A stretch of DNA of 64,000 nt from Letharia columbiana (lineage: Eukaryota > Ascomycota > Lecanoromycetes > Lecanorales > Parmeliaceae), in the NCBI RefSeq assembly GCF_014066305.1, contig NW_023501056.1, positions 522,501 through 586,500 of the forward strand, given 5' to 3'. Below the pieces are notes generated by a model. That model did not search any database and was not told the origin of the DNA. It was given only the letters and a program-made list of their open reading frames with translations. Below, piece after piece: positions 12,410 to 21,276 of this stretch. Position 1 is the first letter of the stretch. Each line of letters opens with the position of its first letter. A program made the position numbers and the translations under genes.

Positions 12410-14006
12410 ATGGAACGCAAGGCAAAGAAGCAACAAGACCCGAAAATTCCACCCAACAAAGCAAACAACATCGTCTTCTTCCACCCCGACCTCGGGATTG
12501 GTGGTGCCGAACGCCTCGTCATCGATGCAGCAACCGGTCTCCAAAAGCTAGGTCACAAGATCACTATCTTTACATCCTACCGAGACCCCAATCACTGCTT
12601 TGACGAAGCTCGAGATGGCACGCTCGACGTTCGCGTGCGTGGAGACTGGCTCATCCCTGCTACAATCCTTGGTCGCTTCAAAATCCTATGTTCTATTCTA
12701 AGACAAATTCATCTATTAGTGGCCATCACCTGGAGCGGCGAACTGACCAAGCTGAACCCAACGGCTTTTTTTATAGATCAGTTGTCGGCGGGCATACCCT
12801 TCCTGCGATGGTTCTGGGAGGATCAGAAGATTTTGTTCTATTGCCATTTTCCGGATTTGCTGCTGGTGCAGGGGAGGAAGACCTGGTATACAAGGATATG
12901 GCGGATAGGATTCGATTGGTGGGAAGGCTGGGGGATAAGAGGGGCTGACAGGGTGATAGTCAATAGTGGCTTTACAAAAGGAGTGGTGGAAAGTATATGG
13001 GAGGGTTTGGGTGGTGAGAGAGGCGTTGGGGTTATCTACCCTTGCGTTGATACCAAAGGAAATGAAAAGGTCGAAGGAGACAGCAAGCCGCTATGGAAAG
13101 ACAAGAAGGTGCTGTTAAGTATCAATCGATTCGAGCGAAAGAAAGATGTCGGTCTCGCAATCAAAGCATTCGCCGGCCTGGAACCAAAGGATCGAGAAGG
13201 TGTAAGGTTGGTCATTGCAGGTATGTCCAACATCTCATATGATTCCTCCCCTTTGCGTGACTGTATCTCAATCTATACCAGGAGGCTACGATCCCCAAGT
13301 TCGCGAAAACGTCCTCTACCACCACTCCCTCGAAACCCTCGCCACCTCCCTCTCCCTCACCCACGCCACCACCAAAACCCTCGTCTCCGCCCTCTCCATC
13401 CCCCCTTCCATCTCCATCCTCTTCCTCCTCTCCGTCCCTTCCTCTTTAAAATCCTCCCTCCTAAACTCCGCTCGTCTCCTCATTTACACCCCTTCAAACG
13501 AGCACTTCGGCATCGTGCCTCTGGAAGCAATGCTGGCGGGCGTTCCGGTCCTGGCGGCAAACAGCGGTGGGCCGTTGGAGACGGTTCTGGATCCGGAAAC
13601 CGGGTGGTTGCGCGATGTGGACAAGGTGGAGCAGTGGACGGATATCATGAAGAGGGTTTTGGGCGAGATGTCGGAAGAGCAGTTGCGGCAGATGGGCGTG
13701 AACGGGAAAAGGAGGGTCAGGGAAGAGTTTTCGGAGACGAAGATGGCGAAGCGGTTGGATGAGGAGATTGAGGCGATGGTGAAGGGGAGGAGGGTCTTGG
13801 CCACCGAGCTGGCCGATGTGGCGCTGAGTATCCCGATTTTGGCGGGGTGTTTGTTCACGATCGGGGCGGTGATACGGGCAGCTTACAGCACGCGGTGTAT
13901 CACTATGCTGGAGACGTCGTTGGGCTCGTTGCTCATAGCCGTAGCTTTTGCGGGCATCGTCGGGGTTGTTTATAAATTACAGACGCACGAGTCTGCGTTC
14001 CGATGA
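12410..14006 (+). CDS. ALG2: ALG2-type GDP-mannose alpha-1,3/1,6-mannosyltransferase
   Basis: Two exons (12410-13220, 13282-14006) with a 61-bp phase-1 intron give 511 residues. The N-terminus has the family motif FFHPDLGIGGAERLVIDAA (nucleotide-sugar enzyme, GT4), then IDQLSAGIPFLRWF and ILFYCHFPDLLL, all characteristic of ALG2. The C-terminal Rossmann domain holds the EX7E motif in EHFGIVPLEAMLAG followed by NSGGPLETV. Two hydrophobic stretches near the C-terminus fit ER membrane association. The enzyme adds the second and third mannoses to the dolichol-linked oligosaccharide on the cytosolic face of the ER, an essential step of N-glycosylation. The apparent frame change at 13220 is a normal intron, not a frameshift. 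Confidence 0.95.
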
Positions 14007-14196
14007 CGATAATAAACACGGCCAGAAGTCGTTCTGAGCAACCAGCATCCGACATCACCCCCTGACCCACAACAATCAAACCCAATCAAACCCCTACGGT
14101 CAAAAACGTAGGTAACAGTGCACCATCTCCCATTCCGACACAATCGTCACTTACCAATCCCGAACGACAGGGGATCCTTCGAATCGACGAGTCAAC

Positions 14197-14222
14197 TCAT
14201 CATCATCATCATCATCATCATC
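14197..14222. repeat. (ATC)n microsatellite
   Basis: About eight perfect trinucleotide units. Confidence 0.9.
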
Positions 14223-14680
14223 CTAGCACTCGGGACCCTGTACCCTATACGCGATCGCATTCCGCACGCCCCCTCCCCCCCCCTTCCCTTCCCTCCCCTT
14301 CCCTTCCCTCCTCGGCACGCCACCCCGCGCCCCACCACCTACCAACCGACGCCTTCTCCGGGACAGCGTTTTGACAGATGGTATTATTATGTGGCTTCTT
14401 CGGCTCCGTGTGCATACCAGCTTTGCATTGTGGCTTTGCGGCACTGATGCCGAGGGAGCCGGCCGGGCGTTTGTGGGGGGTTTTGGGATTGCTGGTGAGG
14501 GTGAGGTTGGCTGGTGGGTGGGGGGGGGTTGGTCGGCGAGTGAGGGTGAGGTTGGTTGGCGGGTGGGGGTGAGGTTGGCTGGCGAGTGGGGGTGAGGTTT
14601 TGCGGGGGTACTTTTTCTCTCGGGCGGTGTGGGAGGTGATAGTGTTTGTTGGGGGGACTGGGGAGGAGGGAGAATAAGGA

Positions 14681-14703
14681 GGGGGGGGGGGGGGGGGGGG
14701 GGG
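14681..14703. repeat. G23 homopolymer
   Basis: Twenty-three consecutive G, shortly followed by a GGAT tetranucleotide run at about 14708-14731. Long G runs are error-prone in sequencing, so the length may be inexact. Confidence 0.85.
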
Positions 14704-15202
14704 ATGGGGATGGATGGATGGATGGATGGATGGGAAGGGAAAGAAATGCATCGCGGGCGTGTGTGGACGTGATGGCTTCCAGGTCCCCGCAGGCCTTCTC
14801 AGCCCATGGGTAAGGTTGTACTAGTACGTCTGAGACGGAGTGCGACTCACAGGTGCTATGTATGATATGTCTCCAAACCGGTGTTGGAAAACTCCCTCTC
14901 AAATGCTGACCGACACATACTGCGTGGGAGACATCGCGGTCGGTAGGGATCTCCATCGTCCATCTCGAGGATCTGTGAGAGATTGCTGCAGGACGATGCG
15001 CCAAGAATGGCTTTCGACGACGTTTCCCGCGCCCGAGAGCGGCCGCGCGTGCGAGTCGGAGGCGAGGATTTTGTGGTTGGGGTACCGGGGCTTGATCAGC
15101 CTGTGGGTATCTTTTGCGGTCTTCATTATGTGCCGAGAGACCACGGTGTGTTTCTCGTCAGTGTCTCTGAGCTTAGGTTGGCTCCTCTTATCGAGAGGGT
15201 CT

Positions 15203-16177
15203 CTATGGTGTTCTTTTGTCTTTCTGTAATAGTGGGGTAGAGGGCTGTCTGCCCGTATGCATCTTTCGCCTTAAGATCAGCTCCTCAATATCAGCTTTAT
15301 AGTGCGGCTGTATGGCAGTCATGGTCGAACTTTGAATTGCCTGGTGCAACACTGGCTCTCCCTTGCCCGGGAAAAGGTCAGTCCAGCCAGTTTTCGTGAT
15401 TGCGTTCACATTGGCTCCTTCCCTTTGAAGTAAAGTAACAATTTCATAATGATGACAGTCAACAGCTCGGAAGAGAGGTGTTTCGTCGTTCTCGTTCCTC
15501 GCTTCGAGGTTTGGGTTGTGTTCCAGGAGAAGCTGCAGTATACCGCTAGAGAGAGACCCGCGTCTATCCTTTTCATACTTGTCTCCGATTTCTTTTCTCT
15601 CGTCAGCAAAGTTTTCACCCCATCATAGTTGTTCTTTCGCAATCGCCCATTGTAGCGCTGTCCATCCATTGTAGAGGGTGGAGATCATCTTCTAGCCCTG
15701 TACGTAAGAGGACGGAGACCACTGGCTCAGGTCCGCTGAGAACCGCGACTGGGAATGCTGTTTGTATGGCACGACGATTACTATCAATGCACAGATCCAT
15801 TTTCTCTAATGGTAATAGGATGATATGCGCATATCCGTTGCGTGCAGCCCACCATAGCGGAGATCGTGCATACGGTATTCATCACTTGCAAGCACCAGAG
15901 TTGGATCACGATTAAGAAGTGGACAGGAAAAGCGCATAACCCCAAAACGTGAGGCTACCATCAAGCTGGTCATCCCGTGGGGACTGTGGGACCACTGATC
16001 ATGGTCAACTGAGTAGACGTGGAACCGTGGCCGGAATTTGGCTTCTTGCGGCTCAGAGAGGGTTGGTGCTTTTTCTAGGCTTTCGATGTCGTGGCTGGGT
16101 TGCAGGGACTCGAAACGACGAGTCCACTTCGAGGCTTTGGAGTCAGCATTCTCCCCTAGAGAAGATCCGTGAAACAT
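15203..16177 (-). pseudogene. Frameshifted ankyrin-repeat gene
   Basis: Ankyrin-repeat sequence runs across three reading frames of the minus strand. The first frame contains HGMTSLMVASRFGVM and LLNRDPTLVLASDEY. After a one-base shift near 15860 the second reads SPLWWAARNGYAHI. After a second shift near 15680 the third reads NGWTALQWAIAKEQ and, past a possible short intron, ILQLLLEHNPNLEARNE and DETPLFRAVDCHHYEIVTLL. Each piece matches the ankyrin consensus (TPLxxAxxxGxxxxVxxLL, Gxxxx), so the frame changes look like mutations. The 5' part (first usable ATG at 16177) has no recognised domain. It lies about 190 bp downstream of the CorA-like gene on the same strand but is a separate unit. Sequencing error is the alternative. 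Confidence 0.7.
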
Positions 16178-16367
16178 GACGCATATTCTGAAAGTAAAAC
16201 GCTCTTGAAAGACGCCAGAAAATCCGAGTGTCTTGTCTCCGTTCAATGTAGGTTGAGTCGATAGGGGCAGCCGCAAAATTGCTTCGCCCCTCTATCAAGG
16301 CAAAAGTATGAGTACGCGATCAACAAGTCAGCGTGTTCGATAAGCTATGCTGTTCCCAGATCTACAA

Positions 16368-18072
16368 CTAGTCCCTTTCCTTGTTGTTGCCAAGTAATTT
16401 CAAAGGCAACCGACGCAGCCTCCTATCATTGAACAGCAACCCAAAGATGGGCACGAAAGTCAACACCATCAGGCCGAGCGTGATGGACGGATAGAGCCAG
16501 AACGATCGTGACAGGACCAGGTGAGTGCCGACAGCTTCTGGTTCGCCGTTCGTTGTTTGTATGAGATTAGAATTGAATATCTCCTAAAAACGATCAATCG
16601 TTCAGCTCTGTGGAACATGGTGGTCAAGATCGCATTCCAGGAGTCAGACTTACAGCGACCAAGCTGGCTGGTAGGTAGATAAGTGCAATATAGGTAAGTA
16701 CCTTGACCGTGTGCGAATCGTTTTGCGACTTGCCGATCAGAACGGAGATGAGCTCGTTGTCCGCTTTGGCGGCAATGGCTATCTCGCGCATGGCGTCGCT
16801 GTTTTTGTTCAGGGCTTCGTTGCTTTTGACTATCATGTTCTCATTCCTATAATTTAGGATCTGAGACAGCTACACAAGCAAAATGATTAGACTCATAGCT
16901 ATGGAATGGAACGGTAATGGCCGCACCAGAGTAGCGATCCCTTCCGTATGCTCTTGTATGGCCTCGATGCCTCGCTTGTGGGTTTTAATCCGAGAGATGT
17001 ACGATCCAAGCTCGGTGTTATCTTCCCTGGACTCCAGCATGCCCCGAGAGCACAGATCCTGCCAGTGCGTCTGACATCTGAGGGCTATTTCGAGGCAGCA
17101 GTCTAGTACCTCTTTGCATTTGACAAGCCTTCGACGAAGCCGCTGGAGCTTTTGACTATCGGCGAAGGCAACCAAGTAATCGCATTCGCTGTACACGTCG
17201 ACATCGACAAACAGTGCCTTTTCCTCCTAAAGTCAGATTAGTTTGCAAAGGACGATCATTGGTTCCCCGGGCCGCAACGAACCAAGACCCTCAATTCGGC
17301 ATCGAGATAGCAGATATAGTCACGCCATTCTTGTTCGGCTAAGGCAAAAGCACATCGGTGAATATCCCTAGGAGATCTTTCCTGGTTTCCCGAAGAGAGT
17401 GAGTTGCGAAGTTCATTGGAGAAATCGTCAGGTGCCTGCACGAATATCCATTTGGACGTTTTTCTGACATCGTCAAAGCGCTGATAGACGGCCGTCTGGC
17501 GGAGCGAGAACGGATAGCCGCTCTTTCTCCCATGCCTTGCTGGGTATCGAAGTAGATAGCATAATTCTGAGATCACCAAGGTAAGCTTGTTGATACCATG
17601 TAAAGTATCGGGCAAGGTAGGTACCATAACAATTGTGATCATCTTGACCGGCCTGCGCCGAAACGTTGACTCTTCTGTCGCAGGTAGCAAAATGCTCATC
17701 GCAGTCCGAGGTCTTGAAAGCAAAAGAGGAAACATGATCGTTGAATTCTGGAAAAGCATTGCAACTATCGAGGATTTTGCCGAAGGTGTCTTCCGTGATC
17801 AGGAGACGACCCCAAGAATATTCTTGCCGTAGGAATCTGTAGTTCAATGTTGGTCAGGCACATCGATCTGTGCGACTTAGATGCGAAGGGATCGCACATG
17901 AAAACATCGACGTCTGCGTCTCTGATTTCCTGAGCGAAGGTCAGTCACTGATCGATCTTTCCTGACTTGTTCAGAGGTCAGCGCCAAAGTGGACTCACCG
18001 CCAGAATCTCTTTAAAGGCGGTGATGTTTTCTTCGTCATGACCAAGGTAACTAATAAGCGAAAGGATCAGAG
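16368..18072 (-). CDS. Fungal CorA-like membrane protein (5' end unresolved)
   Basis: Seven exons on the minus strand join in phase: 17999-18072, 17898-17929, 17625-17836, 17283-17566, 16927-17226, 16654-16869 and 16368-16583. Together they give about 444 residues. The N-terminal part reads DVDVFIFLRQEYSWGRLLI, then CYELCYLLRYPARHG, FSLRQTAVYQRF and KWIFVQAP, the pattern of the fungal CorA-like domain. A helical stalk follows (EEKALFVDVDVYSECDYL, then LSQILNYRNENM). Two C-terminal membrane helices follow (VLTYIALIYLPASLV and FWLYPSITLGLMVLTFVPIF) with the family's LPASLV turn; the metal-selective GMN loop of true CorA channels is absent, as in many fungal paralogues, so transport is unproven. 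Intron phases and absence of stops argue for a working gene. The first exon is uncertain: the acceptor at 18072 has no clear upstream partner. Confidence 0.75.
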
Positions 18073-18591
18073 CTGGAAAGCATTGTGGTTTAATAGTAGA
18101 GACCCAACAGGACTGGAGTTTATGAAAAAGCCGCAATCCAAACGGGGCGGCGATCGGGGCCAAGCATAGTCATTCAGGGGGCAGCTTGCATAGAGGAAGA
18201 GAAGGAGAAGTTTTAGCAGTGGTGTATCAAGTTCCCCTCGGTCAGTATCGCAACTGTGTAGGTGATTGAGAAGACAGAAAAGCACGGGCGGGACAAGGTC
18301 TGCATACGTATGTGGCGCACGGCCGAGCCAAACCTCGACATTCGACTGCCGTTCGTCGGGAGAAAAGATCTCTCGATCTTCGACCTTGAGCCTCATTTGA
18401 GCAGTATCAATCAAGTTTCTATTGCTTCAGGATAATTACATAACCCTCCCGGACCTATATTATTGAAGAAATGCTGGTTGAGGTCCCCATGCACTGCCCT
18501 GGAGTGACTGCCGATCTCAGCGCCCCGCTACAGTGATTGATGCTGATTGCTGATGCAGGCATGCAGCACCGCCCTCGCAGACCGCTTCACG
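18073..18591. other. Gap with an unassigned open frame
   Basis: On the minus strand 18067-18414 is open and encodes leucine-rich text (for example VLFCLLNHLHSCDTDRGEL) that might hold a 5' exon of the CorA-like gene or a separate decayed gene. I found no splice partner that keeps frame, so no model is proposed. Confidence 0.3.
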
Positions 18592-19146
18592 CTAATCAGG
18601 TTTGCTTTGCGCCTGTTCGTTCTTTTGGAACAAGTCAACCGTCAGTAGCTCCCATACTCTCCTTGACATTTGTCTGAGTTTGGCTTTATAACGTACTTGG
18701 GTAAGCTTCCGAGGCGCTGAAAGTTTGAAGCTGTCATCCACGTCCTGCCGTGAAATAGGTCGGTTAGAATTGGGCACTGGAAGTTCTCTCGCAAGGCAAT
18801 AGGAGCCACGCACCTTGATTGAAAAGTTTCCGACCCCGAATAAAGCTTTCAGCAGCTTGACTAGCTTTTCCTTATCCACGTAGCGCCCTTCCAGGGTTTG
18901 GCTGATCATGGTAGGATGATGACCACGGTGAACTGTATCGCAAGTGATGGAAAATTTGCGCGGTTTGAGATGGGTGTTTGCGTAGAAATGAAGGCGCAGA
19001 CACTGAAAGTAAAGACTGCTTGAGGCTGAAAGGCTGACATGGCTGGGTCGTACGAGTAAGCAGGCGTCCTGCAAGATGACGTCGGCAGGGGACTGTGAAG
19101 ACAAAAACATTACCACCATTTCTCGTACACACATTTTAAGACGCAT
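18592..19146 (-). CDS. Hypothetical protein
   Basis: An open frame of about 184 residues. Its middle part looks protein-like: ISQTLEGRYVDKEKLVKLL, then FGVGNFSIK and, after a good candidate intron (GTGCGT to ACGGCAG, about 18755-18814), DVDDSFKLSAPRKLTQ. Removing that intron keeps the frame. A second apparent intron of 35 bp (18662-18696) would shorten the C-terminus but is smaller than fungal introns usually are. I do not recognise the family and the start codon is a guess. Confidence 0.35.
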   Translation of the reverse strand: MRLKMCVREMVVMFLSSQSPADVILQDACLLVRPSHVSLSASSSLYFQCLRLHFYANTHLKPRKFSITCDTVHRGHHPTMISQTLEGRYVDKEKLVKLLKALFGVGNFSIKVRGSYCLARELPVPNSNRPISRQDVDDSFKLSAPRKLTQVRYKAKLRQMSRRVWELLTVDLFQKNEQAQSKPD

Positions 19147-19684
19147 GGGAATTCATCGGTTGCGTCTCCGTCTCTATGATTGCTATTCCCACGGAGGCTG
19201 ACAGTGTAATATTTGTTCATTCACGTACGTTGCGATCTTTCCAATACGTTCGTTTATTTACCTCCTGCATCCTTTGGCTACACATTAATGATTTGACCCC
19301 CTTCGTAGACGCTATAGCATCAGCCGCTTGGGCTGAAGGAGCTGTGTGGCTGTCCACAATCACGATGGTACCCAAGCCTTGTGGATCCCTATCACCAAGG
19401 GTACAAGATTCTGCGCTTCTCTTTCCGCGTCGCTCCTAGCTAGACCTGGGAGCCAACGTTTGAATGCTCTACTGACGGTCAATGACCAATTGACCCAAAG
19501 CGCGAGTGTACCGATAGCAGAGACATGCGTTTGGATCCCTGTCACGGATTTGGCGTCGGGATGTCACTCGGTCCCTTCCGGCTTCTCCCATGTTTTCGTC
19601 GAGGATACCAATCTCGCGTTCGAACCTCTTCAGCTCCGCAAGATACTGCCTCTCACTTCGCTGGCTCCCAGTTCGAATGTTTTT

Positions 19685-20960
19685 ATAAACATATTAAAAT
19701 GAATATAGATGTATTACTTTTATATAATATAGTAAGTAGGAAATATAAAAGTAAGCATTAGATAAAAGGTCGAGAATGTTGAGAATATAATAATAAAAAT
19801 TATACTCTAACGTTTATTAACGACTTTACTCTATATATTAGAGAACTTGGTTTGAGATGTTTTATCAGTCTACGAGATTGTCTATAAACCGATAAGCCTA
19901 TATTAAGAAGAAAGGGATCTTATAACTAAGAATTAGCGAATATATTAAGAAAGAGATTTGTTGCGACAGCCGTCTATTAAATATCTTATTACTACTTAGT
20001 AACCGTTTTAATTAATATGAAACAACAGCCTTCGAGAGAATATATTTTTCTTTTAAGAATATATTGTTAAGTTCTTGTTAGTTTTAAATTGATTTATAAT
20101 TTTTGTATTTGTTTTTGTATTTTATTTTAAGTATTATTATTATTATATATTATTTTTTATTTATGTATTTGTTCTTTGAATACTTTTTATATTTTATACT
20201 CTTTGAATTTTATTTTTTTTTTTTCTTTTAATTTTATCTTATTTTAATTTAAGTATTATATTAATGTAATGAATTTTATAATAATTTAGTTTATTTTTAG
20301 TTATATATTATAAATTATTTTTTTTTTTAGTTTATATTTGTTTATATATATTTGTATTTTAATATTATTGCTTTTACTTTGTTTTTTTTTATATTTATTT
20401 AAGTTTAATATTTTTATGTTATATTATTATATGTTTATTATTTCTTTTTTTTATTATTCTTTATTTACTTTCTTTTTTTTTGTCTTTATTTCTTAATATC
20501 TTATATATATATTATCGTTTTTATTATATTTCTATATAATTTTATTACTCATATATTTTTTTTATTATTTACTTAGACTATACTATTTATATATTTTTAT
20601 TATTTTAACGCTCTATTTATAATACCATTTTACTACTCTAGTATTTAAAATCTTTTTACCCTTTTCCTATAACATTTCTTTATTAGATTTTTTTATAATT
20701 CTCACTATTAATATTAAGAATTCTTTTAATACTTTCTTTCTTATTTTTATGTTTTTAATTCTACACTTTTTTTTGTAGTTTATATGTATATTAGTTTAAC
20801 CTTTTTATTATATATATATTTCTTGTTTATTCATCTTATATTTATTTTTTGTTTTTTTTTTAAATTTTTAAATTATATATATATATTTTATTCGTTACTT
20901 TTATATTTTTATATTTAAGTACTTAGTATTTTGATTTTTTTTGTGTTTTTTTTATCATGT
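19685..20960. other. AT-rich island with T-biased plus strand
   Basis: About 1.3 kb of almost only A and T, with T clearly outnumbering A on the plus strand and G very rare. Stops occur in all frames. Such islands in fungi usually come from repeat-induced point mutation of transposons, which raises TpA; here the strand asymmetry is an additional feature. No transposon protein is readable. Confidence 0.75.
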
Positions 20961-21005
20961 TGTCTGTTGCTTTATTCCCCCATGTCTCTTCTTACTATGT
21001 TTTAT

Positions 21006-21163
21006 ACGGTTTGGTTTCATTGAGGAAACGTATAAAAACGACCGTGTCAGGATGATCTGGGCTTATGTTTCGAGGCAAGGCAGGACGGTTTGGTTTCATT
21101 GAGGAAACATATAAAAACGACCGTGTCAGGATGATCTGTGCCTATGTTTCGAGGCAAGGCAGC
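21006..21163. repeat. 79-bp tandem duplication
   Basis: Two head-to-tail copies start at 21006 and 21085 and differ at only about three positions. Each copy begins ACGGTTTGGTTTCATTGAGG and can fold into a stem: GTTTC pairs with GAAAC around an ATTGAG loop, and in the first copy the flanking TTTATACG pairs with CGTATAAA. Confidence 0.9.
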
Positions 21164-21276
21164 GCGCTTTGGTAGCAGTCCAGTGGGCTGCATCAAGTTT
21201 AAACAGGGCGCAAAAAGCAATCAGATGGCTATAGAAGGCGAAGAACTAAGAGCGAACAAAGTCTACATTTTGAGCA

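Larger units (their letters stand above)
14007..15202. other. Intergenic, microsatellite-rich
   Basis: Contains an ATC repeat, C- and G-rich tracts, a run of 23 G and a GGAT repeat. Long frames on the minus strand at about 14245-15004 are proline-rich translations of the G-rich tracts and are not supported as genes. No gene is recognised between 14750 and 15202. Confidence 0.5.
19147..21276. other. Gene-free interval with T-rich island and tandem duplication
   Basis: From 19147 to about 19680 composition is ordinary and no gene is recognised. From about 19685 to 20960 it becomes extremely AT-rich, then returns to normal composition with a 79-bp tandem duplication just before the kinase gene's 3' end. 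Confidence 0.6.

Noticed and set aside
13215..13290. Apparent frame change in the middle of ALG2
   Set aside because: A standard 61-bp intron (GTATGT to CCAG) joins the two frames exactly at a conserved AGGYDP-type position, so this is splicing, not damage.
14245..15004. Long proline-rich open frames on the minus strand
   Set aside because: They are translations of G-rich microsatellites with no domain resemblance.
18662..18696. Possible 35-bp intron in the hypothetical gene at 18.6-19.1 kb
   Set aside because: Shorter than fungal introns usually are and not needed to keep an open frame.
19685..20960. AT-rich island as inserted mitochondrial DNA or a centromere fragment
   Set aside because: No mitochondrial coding or RNA sequence is recognisable and the block is only about 1.3 kb; composition alone does not support either idea.
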